Source: Chitinophaga cymbidii (lineage in GTDB: Bacteria; Bacteroidota; Bacteroidia; Chitinophagales; Chitinophagaceae). Taken from it: a DNA stretch of 64,000 bases. Below the pieces are notes generated by a model that did not search any database, was not told the DNA's origin, and saw only the letters and a list, made by a program, of their open reading frames with translations. The stretch covers positions 1,674,001 to 1,738,000 of the forward strand of contig NZ_BKAU01000001.1 in NCBI RefSeq assembly GCF_007992715.1, in the 5' to 3' direction. A program made the position numbers and the translations under genes. Shown here in pieces: positions 9,704 to 18,076 of this stretch (position 1 is its first letter; every line of letters starts with the position of its first letter).

Positions 9704-10333
9704 ATGCAACATATGATCTGGGTCATCACATCACCGGAACGGATAAACGAAGAAGCCATGCGCATCAATCATCTCATGTCTGAGGTGGACGTACTCCTGC
9801 TGCGCAAGGCCGGCTGGACGCCGGGTGAATACGCCGTACTCCTTGAACAGGTACAGCCACGCTACCGCCGCCGCATCATGATCGCGGAGCAGCCTGATCT
9901 GTTGCAGGAATACGGATTGATGGGACTGCACATCAGCGAGCGCACCCGGCTGGGAAGTACGCCCGAACGCCTCGCACGCTATACCGCACTCGGTTCGCCG
10001 CTCAGTACGTCCATTCATCAACCGCATTGTCCCGGTAAGATGTGGCGGCATTTGCTGTTAGGCCCGGTGTTCGACAGCATTTCCAAACCGGGATATACTG
10101 GTAAAGCAGCGCAGATGACCAACATCCCTGCCAACGCGCTGGCCATCGGTGGAATAGCGGCATCCAACGCGGGGGCCGTCAGTGCCATGGGGTTCAGCGG
10201 CGTGGCCGTGCTGGGGGCTATCTGGCAGGGGAACGGCGACCCGGCGGAGATTTGCCGGAGTATTAAAGCAGCGTGGAATGAGGGGCGGCGTGGTACCGCA
10301 ACGGAACCGTTTACCCATACGGGCTCGCGATAA
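9704..10333 (+). CDS. ThiE-like / TenI-like thiamine phosphate synthase paralogue
   Basis: A 209-residue (beta/alpha)8 protein of the ThiE/TenI group. It shares the family segments GLHISERTR, LLGPVFDSISKPGY, ALAIGGI and GFSGVAVLGAIW with ThiE, but lacks the HVGQDD-type motif that catalytic ThiE keeps (compare VGKDDMP in the gene at 11208). It is therefore more likely a TenI-type thiazole tautomerase or a relaxed paralogue than the main synthase; that distinction is inference. It starts 12 bases after thiC. Confidence 0.8.
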   Translation: MQHMIWVITSPERINEEAMRINHLMSEVDVLLLRKAGWTPGEYAVLLEQVQPRYRRRIMIAEQPDLLQEYGLMGLHISERTRLGSTPERLARYTALGSPLSTSIHQPHCPGKMWRHLLLGPVFDSISKPGYTGKAAQMTNIPANALAIGGIAASNAGAVSAMGFSGVAVLGAIWQGNGDPAEICRSIKAAWNEGRRGTATEPFTHTGSR

Positions 10334-10450
10334 TGCCAGCCATACGAAAAAAGGCGCAGCCGAACGGAGAAAAACAAATACGGGTCATCCTCCAACAAAA
10401 ATGAGGACGATAGCAGTAACAGCATTAAAAAAATCAACGACCAGCATTCC

Positions 10451-11206
10451 ATGGAAATGACAATGCACAAACCATACGTGATGAGCCTCGCGGGCCTCGA
10501 CCCCTCGGGCGGCGCCGGCCTGCTGGCGGATATCAAGACCTTCGAGGCGCAACGCACTACCGGCCTCGGCGTCTGCACCGCATTGACCATGCAAACGGAC
10601 GATGAGTTCCTCGGTGTTGAGTGGATACCGCCCCACCGGATCATCGCCCAGGCCACGCCGTTGCTGGAGAAATTCCTGGTACAGTTCTGCAAAATAGGAC
10701 TGGTGGCGCATCCCGATGTACTGCTGGAAGTTTTACCCGCCCTGCGCGCCGTCCGTCCCGGGCTGCAGTTCATCCTGGACCCGGTGCTGAAAGCCTCCGC
10801 CGGATACACTTTCCACGCAGCGCTCATCCGGCAATGGGAAGCGGTGCTGCCATACATCTACCTGCTTACGCCCAACTACGAAGAAGCCATCGCCATGAGC
10901 GGAATGCCCGACGGAGAACAGGGCGCAAAAAAAATGGCTGCACACTGCGCCGTGCTGCTGAAAGGCGGTCACCGTCCGGATAAACCGGGCTGGGATAGTC
11001 TGTATAACGGCAACGGACACACGGATTTTCAGCCGTTGTCAACAGATGCCTTTCCGAAACATGGTTCCGGCTGCGTGTTGTCCGCCGCCATCACGGCATC
11101 GCTCGCCAAAGGCATGCACTTGCAGGAAGCCTGCGCGGCGGGAAAAAATTATACCCTTCATTATTTACAAAGCAGCCCCGCACTGTTGGGGCATCATCAT
11201 TTTTAA
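10451..11206 (+). CDS. thiD: Hydroxymethylpyrimidine / phosphomethylpyrimidine kinase ThiD
   Basis: A 251-residue ribokinase-fold enzyme that phosphorylates HMP-P to HMP-PP before coupling. Landmarks: SLAGLDPSGGAGLLADIKTF near 12-31, LDPVLKASAG, LLTPNYEEA and the anion-hole GSGCVLSAAI near the C-terminus. Nearby in-frame ATGs at 10457 and 10463 are alternative starts. It follows the ThiE-like gene by 117 bases with no terminator seen and abuts thiE (1 base). Confidence 0.95.
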   Translation: MEMTMHKPYVMSLAGLDPSGGAGLLADIKTFEAQRTTGLGVCTALTMQTDDEFLGVEWIPPHRIIAQATPLLEKFLVQFCKIGLVAHPDVLLEVLPALRAVRPGLQFILDPVLKASAGYTFHAALIRQWEAVLPYIYLLTPNYEEAIAMSGMPDGEQGAKKMAAHCAVLLKGGHRPDKPGWDSLYNGNGHTDFQPLSTDAFPKHGSGCVLSAAITASLAKGMHLQEACAAGKNYTLHYLQSSPALLGHHHF

Positions 11207-11207
11207 C

Positions 11208-11831
11208 ATGGAACATCTTTTATACATCTCGCAGCAAACAGCCACCGCTTCGCATACGGACAATATCCGCGCCGCCTGCGACGCTGGGTGCCGCTGGATA
11301 CAGCTGCGGGTAAAATCTCCGGACAATGCGCTCCGCGAACAGCTGGCACACGAAGCCAAAACCATCTGCGATGAATACGGCGCGCTCCTCTCCATCAACG
11401 ATCATCCGGCCCTGGCCGCGGCAGTCAATGCCTACGGCGCCCATGTGGGTAAAGACGACATGCCGGTGCAGCAAGCCCGCGCCGTCGCCGGCACACACAG
11501 CTGGCTCGGCGGAACGGCCAATACGCTCGATGACGTGCTGACGCATGTAGCTGGTGGAGCGGATTACATCGGCATGGGGCCTTACCGGTTCACCACCACC
11601 AAAGAAAAATTGAGCCCGGTACTCGGATTGGAAGGCTATCAGCAAACAATCGCGCATTTGCGAAAGATGGACGTTCACATTCCGGTTGTGGCCATCGGCG
11701 GCATCCTGCTGGAAGACATTCCGGGGTTAAAAGCAGCGGGCGTCAGCGGCATTGCTGTATCCGGACTGATCACCCATGCGGTGAACAAAAAGCGGGTGGT
11801 AGAACAGATCAAACAGTTATGGATGGACTGA
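11208..11831 (+). CDS. thiE: Thiamine phosphate synthase ThiE
   Basis: A 207-residue TIM barrel that joins HMP-PP and thiazole phosphate to thiamine phosphate. Start MEHLLYISQQT lies 1 base after the thiD stop; a longer upstream reading overlaps thiD and is rejected. It keeps IQLRVKS, LSINDHPALA, AHVGKDDMP, GADYIGMGPYR, VAIGGI and GVSGIAVSG. This is the better candidate for the true coupling enzyme of the two ThiE-like genes here. Confidence 0.95.
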   Translation: MEHLLYISQQTATASHTDNIRAACDAGCRWIQLRVKSPDNALREQLAHEAKTICDEYGALLSINDHPALAAAVNAYGAHVGKDDMPVQQARAVAGTHSWLGGTANTLDDVLTHVAGGADYIGMGPYRFTTTKEKLSPVLGLEGYQQTIAHLRKMDVHIPVVAIGGILLEDIPGLKAAGVSGIAVSGLITHAVNKKRVVEQIKQLWMD

Positions 11832-11963
11832 AAGCGGCGCCTTCCCGGGAAACGCAACAGCAATATTCACCTGGACGCAGAAGCCATGCGCACATCCGAC
11901 CGGCACAACGCCTCGATGCACATGCTCTGTCTATTTTCAAACAGACTCACAACACGCAATCTT

Positions 11964-12749
11964 ATGCAACAACTGATCATTGCCGGCCGAACCTTCGGCA
12001 GCCGGCTTTTCACCGGCACCGGCAAATTTGGTTCCGTCAGCACGATGGAACAGGCGATACTCGCCTCCGGCTCGGAACTGGTAACGGTAGCGCTTAAACG
12101 AATTGATGCCGGCAAACCGCAGCAGGACGATATGCTGCAGCACCTGCAACATCCGCATATTCACCTTTTGCCCAACACCTCCGGCGTACGCACGGCAAAA
12201 GAAGCGGTATTCGCGGCGCAGCTGGCGCGCGAAGCGATGGACACCAACTGGATCAAGCTGGAGATCCACCCCGATCCGAAATACCTGCTGCCGGACCCGG
12301 TGGAAACGCTGGAAGCGGCCACAGCATTGGTGAAACTCGGTTTCGTAGTATTACCCTACGTGCATGCGGACCCTGTGCTTTGCAAACGGCTGGAAGAAGC
12401 AGGCGTTGCCGCGGTAATGCCGCTCGGCGCTCCTATTGGCAGTAACAAAGGCTTGCGCACGCTGGATTTCCTGGAGATCATCATCGCGCAGAGCAATGTG
12501 CCGGTGGTGGTGGATGCGGGCATTGGCGCGCCGTCCCACGCGGCGCAGGCCATGGAAATGGGCGCGGACGCAGTGCTGGTGAACACCGCCATTGCCGTGG
12601 CGCATCAACCGGTGAAGATGGCGGCGGCATTCCGCAAAGCGGTGATAGCCGGCAGGGAAGCGTATGAAGCCGGATTGGGAAGCGTCAGCACGCAGGCGCA
12701 TGCCAGCAGCCCCTTGCTGGCATTCCTGGATGAAGAGCCTTTACAATAA
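11964..12749 (+). CDS. thiG: Thiazole synthase ThiG
   Basis: A 261-residue TIM barrel that forms the thiazole ring from DXP, dehydroglycine and ThiS thiocarboxylate. Start [22 protein letters not shown] at 11964; upstream in-frame ATGs at 11886 and 11916 are less conserved. The Schiff-base lysine is expected in [28 protein letters not shown] and [13 protein letters not shown] are phosphate-binding parts. It is separated by 132 bases from thiE and overlaps no other gene. Confidence 0.96.
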   Translation: MQQLIIAGRTFGSRLFTGTGKFGSVSTMEQAILASGSELVTVALKRIDAGKPQQDDMLQHLQHPHIHLLPNTSGVRTAKEAVFAAQLAREAMDTNWIKLEIHPDPKYLLPDPVETLEAATALVKLGFVVLPYVHADPVLCKRLEEAGVAAVMPLGAPIGSNKGLRTLDFLEIIIAQSNVPVVVDAGIGAPSHAAQAMEMGADAVLVNTAIAVAHQPVKMAAAFRKAVIAGREAYEAGLGSVSTQAHASSPLLAFLDEEPLQ

Positions 12750-12759
12750 AAATGACCGT

Positions 12760-13899
12760 ATGAGCTTTGAGAATATTTTCCGGCAATACGCCTGGGAAGA
12801 CGTGAAAGCGTCCATCTACACAAAAACTCCGCGTGACGTGGAATCAGCGCTGGCACGGAAACACCGTACCCTCGAGGATTTCATGGCGCTGATCTCTCCC
12901 GCGGCAGCGCCATACCTGGAACAGATGGCCGCCATGAGCCGGCAACTGACGCAGCAGCGGTTCGGCAAAACCATCCAGCTGTATGTTCCGCTGTATTTGT
13001 CCAACGAATGCCAGAACATCTGTACCTATTGCGGGTTCAGCTACGACAACCAGCTCCGGCGCAAAACGCTGACGGGCGCGGAGATCCTGCAGGAAATCTC
13101 CGTGATCCGCAGCATGGGATATGAACACGTGCTGCTGGTAACAGGGGAAGCGAACCAGTCTGTAGGAATGGATTACTTTAAAAAAGTGCTGCCGGTCGTG
13201 CGCGGACATTTTTCACAGGTGTCCATGGAAGTGCAGCCGATGGACCGGGAAGACTACGAACAGCTGATCCCCCTCGGGCTGCATACCGTGCTGGTATACC
13301 AGGAAACATACCATGAAGAGGATTACCGCAAACATCATCCGAAAGGTAAAAAATCGCGCTTCGGCTACCGCCTTGAAACACCGGACAGGCTGGGGCAGGC
13401 AGGCATTCACAAAATCGGGCTGGGCGTGCTCATCGGGCTGGAAGACTGGCGCACGGACAGCTTTTTTACAGCCCTTCACCTCGATTACCTGCAACGTACC
13501 TACTGGCAAACCCGCTACAGCATTTCCTTTCCGCGCCTGCGGCCATTTTCCGGCGGCCTCGCCCCGAAGGTAGACATGCGCGACCGGGAACTGGTGCAGC
13601 TGATCTGTGCGTACCGGCTGCTGAACGAGGACCTTGAGCTGAGCCTGTCCACCCGCGAACCTGAAAAGTTCCGGGACCACCTGGTGCAACTGGGCGTTAC
13701 CACCATGAGCGCCGGTTCCAGAACGAACCCCGGCGGCTATGCGGTGGACCCGCAATCACTGGAACAATTCGAGATCAGCGATGAGCGAAGCGCACAGGAA
13801 GTGGCAGCGATGATACGGGAACAGGGCTATGAAGCGGTGTGGAAGGACTGGAATGCATTTTCGGCAAAGCCATTCCTCCCGGACGAACCTCATTCATAA
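12760..13899 (+). CDS. thiH: 2-iminoacetate synthase ThiH (radical SAM tyrosine lyase)
   Basis: A 379-residue radical-SAM enzyme that cleaves tyrosine to dehydroglycine for ThiG. The cluster motif is CQNICTYCGF (C-x3-C-x2-C) around residues 84-91, followed by the GGE-like VTGEANQSV and the C-terminal SAGSRTNPGGY. Start MSFENIFRQYAWEDV at 12760, 10 bases after thiG. Use of ThiH rather than the oxygen-dependent ThiO is typical of this phylum. It is the last thi gene before a promoter for the MFS gene. Confidence 0.95.
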   Translation: MSFENIFRQYAWEDVKASIYTKTPRDVESALARKHRTLEDFMALISPAAAPYLEQMAAMSRQLTQQRFGKTIQLYVPLYLSNECQNICTYCGFSYDNQLRRKTLTGAEILQEISVIRSMGYEHVLLVTGEANQSVGMDYFKKVLPVVRGHFSQVSMEVQPMDREDYEQLIPLGLHTVLVYQETYHEEDYRKHHPKGKKSRFGYRLETPDRLGQAGIHKIGLGVLIGLEDWRTDSFFTALHLDYLQRTYWQTRYSISFPRLRPFSGGLAPKVDMRDRELVQLICAYRLLNEDLELSLSTREPEKFRDHLVQLGVTTMSAGSRTNPGGYAVDPQSLEQFEISDERSAQEVAAMIREQGYEAVWKDWNAFSAKPFLPDEPHS

Positions 13900-13941
13900 A
13901 ACACTTGCCGCAGATTCACGCCTTCCCGCTAACTTTGCGGC

Positions 13942-15150
13942 ATGGATCAGCAGAAGGGAAAGGTTTACACCCTGCAATTCTGGTTGCTTTGCTTCAGCAA
14001 CCTGCTATTTTCGGCCAGTTTTAACATGATGATCCCCGAGCTGCCGGCTTATCTGACAAGCCTCGGCGGGGAAGATTACAAAGGGTATATCATCGGGTTG
14101 TTCACGCTTATGGCGGGATTATCCAGGCCATTCAGCGGCAAGCTCACGGACACGATCGGGCGGGTGCCGGTGATGGTGTTCGGTTCTCTCGTTTGTGTTA
14201 TCTGCAGCCTGTTATACCCGCTCGTCAGCTCCGTAGGAGCTTTTCTTTTGCTCCGCTTTTTCCATGGCTTTTCCACCGGCTTCAAGCCTACCGGCACTTC
14301 CGCTTACGCGGCGGACCTCGTGCCTTACACCCGCCGCGGGGAAGCGATGGGCATCGTGGGATTGTTCAGCACCATCGGGCTTTCGCTGGGGCCCTCTATC
14401 GGCGGGCAGCTGGCGCACATGTGGGGCATCATGGCGATGTTCCGCATATCGGCTGCTTTTGCCCTGCTGTCTGTCGTAATATTGATCGGGATGAAGGAAA
14501 CGTTGCATAACAGGCAGACCTTCAGTCCCACTTTATTGAAGATTTCCCGCCACGAGATATTCGAGCCGCTGGTCTGGGCGCCGGTGGTCATCACATTTCT
14601 GACTTACTTCAGTTACGGCGCGCTGCTTACCATTATCCCGGATTTCAGCGCATATCTCGGCATGGAAAACAAAGGGCTGTTCTTTACTTTCTTCACGGCC
14701 AGCTCCATTGCGATCCGGCTGCTGGCGGGCAAGGCGTCCGACCGGTTTGGCCGTGTGCCCATGCTGAAGATCTCCGCCACGCTCATGGCTGTTTCCATGT
14801 TGATGATCGGGCTGGCGCAAACGCCTGCGGCGCTGATAGCGGGCGCGTTGGTATATGGCGTGTCACTGGGTATCAATTCGCCGGCCGTAACGGCCTGGAC
14901 GATCGACCTGGGAAGGCCGGAGCACCGGGGGCGTGCGTTGGGAAGCATGTATATTGCGCTGGAAGCGGGCATCGGGCTGGGCGCCTTCTGTTCCGCGGAA
15001 TGGTATAACAACAAACCGGAGCATTTCTCCACCGTATTTTACATCATGGCGGCGGTGACCATATTCGCCACCATCTACCTGGTGTTCATCTACCGTAACA
15101 AATATGTGCGTTACATGCGCAGAAGCCTCAAGATCCGCTCGCGTCACTGA
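13942..15150 (+). CDS. MFS transporter
   Basis: A 402-residue major-facilitator protein with about 12 hydrophobic segments. The loop 2-3 signature GKLTDTIGRVPVMVFG (around 72-87) and the repeat KASDRFGRVPML in the second half are diagnostic. The substrate is unknown; being after thiH does not make it a thiamine transporter. TAACTTTG (13930-13937) lies 4 bases before the ATG and may be its own promoter. The 3' end overlaps the convergent haemoglobin gene by 7 bases. Confidence 0.9.
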   Translation: MDQQKGKVYTLQFWLLCFSNLLFSASFNMMIPELPAYLTSLGGEDYKGYIIGLFTLMAGLSRPFSGKLTDTIGRVPVMVFGSLVCVICSLLYPLVSSVGAFLLLRFFHGFSTGFKPTGTSAYAADLVPYTRRGEAMGIVGLFSTIGLSLGPSIGGQLAHMWGIMAMFRISAAFALLSVVILIGMKETLHNRQTFSPTLLKISRHEIFEPLVWAPVVITFLTYFSYGALLTIIPDFSAYLGMENKGLFFTFFTASSIAIRLLAGKASDRFGRVPMLKISATLMAVSMLMIGLAQTPAALIAGALVYGVSLGINSPAVTAWTIDLGRPEHRGRALGSMYIALEAGIGLGAFCSAEWYNNKPEHFSTVFYIMAAVTIFATIYLVFIYRNKYVRYMRRSLKIRSRH

Positions 15151-15527
15151 GCGCGGTAGATCCCTCTTTCAAACAATATCTTGCTGAGGAATACCTGCGC
15201 AATGGAGGCCGCTTTCACCCGCGCCGTGGAAGCCCGTGGCCCGGTGAACAGCTCGTCCAGCGTCTGGCTCCACAGCGTCACCCATTGATCAAAATGTTTG
15301 CCGTCTACCGGCAGCGTGCGGTGCTTGGGGAAGGGACGCCCCTGGTATTCCATGATGCCGAGCAGCTGCGCGCCCCAGAAACGGTACATCGTTTCCAGGT
15401 GCGGCCCCCAGGCATCAGGCGCGATACGCTCCTCGAAGATCGGGCCGAGCAACGCATCCTGCCTGATCTTGCCGTAAAACGTATTCACCAGCAGCTGTAT
15501 ATCGGCCATTGTTTCAATATCTCTCAT
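15144..15527 (-). CDS. Group III truncated haemoglobin
   Basis: A 127-residue 2-on-2 globin. Start MRDIETMADIQLLVN at 15527; longer readings reach 15605 but the extra residues are unrelated. Segments FYGKIRQDALLGPIFE, HLETMYRFWGAQLLG and DGKHFDQWVTLW (proximal His region) match group III truncated haemoglobins. The role is likely oxygen or NO handling. It is the last gene of the minus-strand run from kdnA and may be expressed separately. Confidence 0.88.
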   Translation of the reverse strand: MRDIETMADIQLLVNTFYGKIRQDALLGPIFEERIAPDAWGPHLETMYRFWGAQLLGIMEYQGRPFPKHRTLPVDGKHFDQWVTLWSQTLDELFTGPRASTARVKAASIAQVFLSKILFERGIYRAQ

Positions 15528-15601
15528 GATAATGCAAAGTTCCGCATTTTCTGCCAATCCGGCGATGACCGTCGTCATCCCCGGGCACGATCCCGCTAAC
15601 A

Positions 15602-16099
15602 TCAATGCTTGTGCCGCACAAAACCGATCTCGTCCCGCGCGTCATTTTCCCACTGTATCATTTCATGAAGGAATTTCTCAATGTAACGGTTCACATTTTC
15701 CTCTGTAAGCTCCTCCGGCTCTATGGTTTCCAGCATTTCGGCCTTTGTCTTTTCATCGCTCATCCCATCGATACAAGGAAAGTTGATCCAGACCACGATC
15801 TGCCCGTTACGGGTTTGGGAATAGGATAAAAATCCACCTACCTTCATTTTCTGCACCAGGCTGAATTGCGACTGCTCCACAATGCCGCTCGGCTCCGCAT
15901 CGAATACGAGGTAAACGGATTCCAGGTTCTGCAGAATTTCGTTGACGCCCACTTTCCATTTGAGCTTGCACTTCTCCGCGATGCCGTTAAGGTATTTCAG
16001 CAGGAAGGGTTTTGAATTGAGCTGCCAGTGCTGGCGCCTGTCCTGCGTTTTGAGCAGTGAATGCGCATATTGCGCGGCGAGGTTCGTAATATTTTCCAT
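15602..16099 (-). CDS. Conserved-looking hypothetical protein
   Basis: 165 residues, start MENITNLAAQYAHSLLK at 16099 (a longer reading to 16144 is possible). No signal peptide or membrane helix. The middle is amphipathic beta/alpha (WKVGVNEILQNLESVYLVFDAE, GGFLSYSQTRNGQIVVWINF) and the C-terminal third is acidic and helical. I do not recognise a family. It lies between kdnB and the haemoglobin on the same strand, 88 bases after kdnB. Confidence 0.6.
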   Translation of the reverse strand: MENITNLAAQYAHSLLKTQDRRQHWQLNSKPFLLKYLNGIAEKCKLKWKVGVNEILQNLESVYLVFDAEPSGIVEQSQFSLVQKMKVGGFLSYSQTRNGQIVVWINFPCIDGMSDEKTKAEMLETIEPEELTEENVNRYIEKFLHEMIQWENDARDEIGFVRHKH

Positions 16100-16187
16100 A
16101 CGCTTGTTAAATGCATTGAGGCTGACGCAGGTAACCGGAAGCATGTATCTTCCGCGCCACTTGCATCAGCCTCAATGTCTTTTTTTA

Positions 16188-17264
16188 TTACAGTTGTTCG
16201 TACAATTTCCTTAACCGGTCGCGGGTCATTTGCTGCTGCCAGTCCTTGCCCAGCGCGTTTTCCCACAATGGCGCCAACCCCATCGACACATCGATCATCT
16301 TTTCAAAATCATCATCAGACAATCCTTTTGTGATATGCTGCGGAATGGCTACCTGGTGCTTTTCCACCATCTGCTTGAATTCCTTCACGCCTGCCGGATA
16401 AAATTCTTCCAGCTTGTCGAACACGATGCAGTTGCCCACGCCGTGTTTGGTGCCGAGCAGATAGCTCAAGCCGTAGCTCACCGCATGCGCCACGCCTACC
16501 TGTGAATAGGCGATGCTCATGCCGCCGGCATAGGACGCCATCATCAGCTTTTCATCGGAATCATCGTCCCATACGTCTTTATGCAGGTAGATCTCCTGGC
16601 AAAGCTCCAGCGCCTTTTCTCCGTAAGAACGGCTGAAAGCGTTGAGGTACGTGCCTTCCAGGGATTCGATGCAATGAATGTAGCAGTCCATCGCGGTATA
16701 GAAACGCTGGTTGACGGGAGCGTTCTTGATCAGCTCGGGGTCCAGCACGATCTGGTCGAAGGGCGTGTAATCGGAGTTCATGCCCAGCTTTTTCGTGGGG
16801 CCCGTCAGTACCGTTGTGCGGCTCACTTCCGCGCCGGTGCCGGACAAGGTGGGGATGCCCACTTTGTATACGGCCGGTTTTTTAATGAGGTCCCATCCCT
16901 GGTAGTCCGCGGAGGAACCGGGGTTGGTCATCATCAGGGAAACGGCTTTGGCCATGTCCATCGTGGAGCCGCCGCCGATGCCGATGATGCCGCTCACTTC
17001 CCCGAACTCCGCTTTCAGCTCGTCCCGCAGGCGGTCCACATACACGGTTTTGGGTTCGTGCGTTACATCAATGAATACGACTTTATCTTTTCCGCGCAGG
17101 GGAATGCGGGAAACGAACGGCTGGTTGCCTTCAAAGAAATGATCCACAAAAAAGATCATCGGGGCGTCGCCTTTGCGGTGCGGGGCGATGATCTCGTCCA
17201 GCTGGTTAAACGCGCCGCGCCCGAAGATAACGTAGCCTACCAGCTTAAAGTTTCTGAATTTCAT
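16188..17264 (-). CDS. kdnB: 3-deoxy-alpha-D-manno-octulosonate 8-oxidase KdnB (iron-containing alcohol dehydrogenase family)
   Basis: A 358-residue iron-alcohol-dehydrogenase fold. GGGSTMDMAKAVSLM binds the nucleotide; metal ligands are expected from DCYIH (Asp and His), the His of VGVAHAVSYG and the His of GTKHG. In Shewanella, KdnB oxidises C8 of Kdo so KdnA can aminate it; that homologue-based role is strengthened here by adjacency to kdnA and a Kdo cytidylyltransferase. Alone, the sequence would only say Fe-ADH. It follows kdsB by 59 bases. Confidence 0.85.
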   Translation of the reverse strand: MKFRNFKLVGYVIFGRGAFNQLDEIIAPHRKGDAPMIFFVDHFFEGNQPFVSRIPLRGKDKVVFIDVTHEPKTVYVDRLRDELKAEFGEVSGIIGIGGGSTMDMAKAVSLMMTNPGSSADYQGWDLIKKPAVYKVGIPTLSGTGAEVSRTTVLTGPTKKLGMNSDYTPFDQIVLDPELIKNAPVNQRFYTAMDCYIHCIESLEGTYLNAFSRSYGEKALELCQEIYLHKDVWDDDSDEKLMMASYAGGMSIAYSQVGVAHAVSYGLSYLLGTKHGVGNCIVFDKLEEFYPAGVKEFKQMVEKHQVAIPQHITKGLSDDDFEKMIDVSMGLAPLWENALGKDWQQQMTRDRLRKLYEQL

Positions 17265-17323
17265 CTGTCAATAATTGATTTTTCAATGCCGCCTTGCGCG
17301 GGTGGCCAGGCTTCATATAACGT

Positions 17324-18064
17324 TTAGTGCTCTCCGTTCAGCAGCCTGGAAGCTCTTTCCAGGTCTTCCGGCGTATCTATTTCCACGCCCATGTATTCGG
17401 TCACCACCATTTTCATGGGGATGCCGTTTTCGATGTAGCGGAGGCATTCTATTTTTTCGGCGGCTTCCAGCATGCTCACGGGTGTTTTGGTGAACTGCAG
17501 CAGCGCGTTCCGGCGGAAGGCATAGATGCCGATATGTTCGTAGTACGTGGGATCTTCGGAAGTATCGCGGGGATAGGGGATCACGGAACGGGAAAAGAAC
17601 AGCGCGTTGAAGTTCTTGTCTACCGCCACTTTCACGAAGTTCGGATCTTCAATGTCGTTCCAGTCGGTCATCTCCTGCATGAGCGAAGCCACCTGCACGT
17701 TTTTCCCTTCTTCTCCTTCAAATACTTTCATCAGCTTTTCCAGCGGCTCCTTTTGCGTAAAGGGCGTGTCGCCCTGCACGTTCACCACAATGTCCACATC
17801 CTCCATCGTTTCCACGGCTTCCGCGATACGGTCGGAACCGCTCGCGTGCTCGCGCTTGCTCATCACGGCCTTGCCGCCGTTCTGCACGATCTCGTCATAA
17901 ATAACTTCACTGTCCGTTACCACCATCACTTCGTCAAAAACGCCGGTGCCGCGCACGGCGTCATAAGTACGCCAGATAACGGTCTTGCCGGCGAGCACGG
18001 CCATCAGCTTGCCCGGAAAACGGGTAGCTGCATAACGGGCGGGAATCAATGCTATTTTCTTCAT
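17324..18064 (-). CDS. kdsB: CMP-Kdo (probably CMP-Kdo8N) cytidylyltransferase KdsB
   Basis: A 246-residue sugar cytidylyltransferase: [15 protein letters not shown] at 7-21 (CTP-binding), [15 protein letters not shown] at 70-84 and the metal/CTP motif VQGDTPF at 96-102. The usual KdsB motif here is QGDEP; Thr replaces Glu at residue 100. It lies 12 bases after kdnA and before kdnB, so the amino-sugar product is the likely substrate; this substrate choice is inference. Confidence 0.93.
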   Translation of the reverse strand: MKKIALIPARYAATRFPGKLMAVLAGKTVIWRTYDAVRGTGVFDEVMVVTDSEVIYDEIVQNGGKAVMSKREHASGSDRIAEAVETMEDVDIVVNVQGDTPFTQKEPLEKLMKVFEGEEGKNVQVASLMQEMTDWNDIEDPNFVKVAVDKNFNALFFSRSVIPYPRDTSEDPTYYEHIGIYAFRRNALLQFTKTPVSMLEAAEKIECLRYIENGIPMKMVVTEYMGVEIDTPEDLERASRLLNGEH

Positions 18065-18076
18065 GGGTCGGTTGGA

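Noticed and set aside
13942..15150. MFS gene as a thiamine transporter
   Set aside because: It has its own promoter-like element and ordinary MFS motifs; only proximity suggests thiamine.
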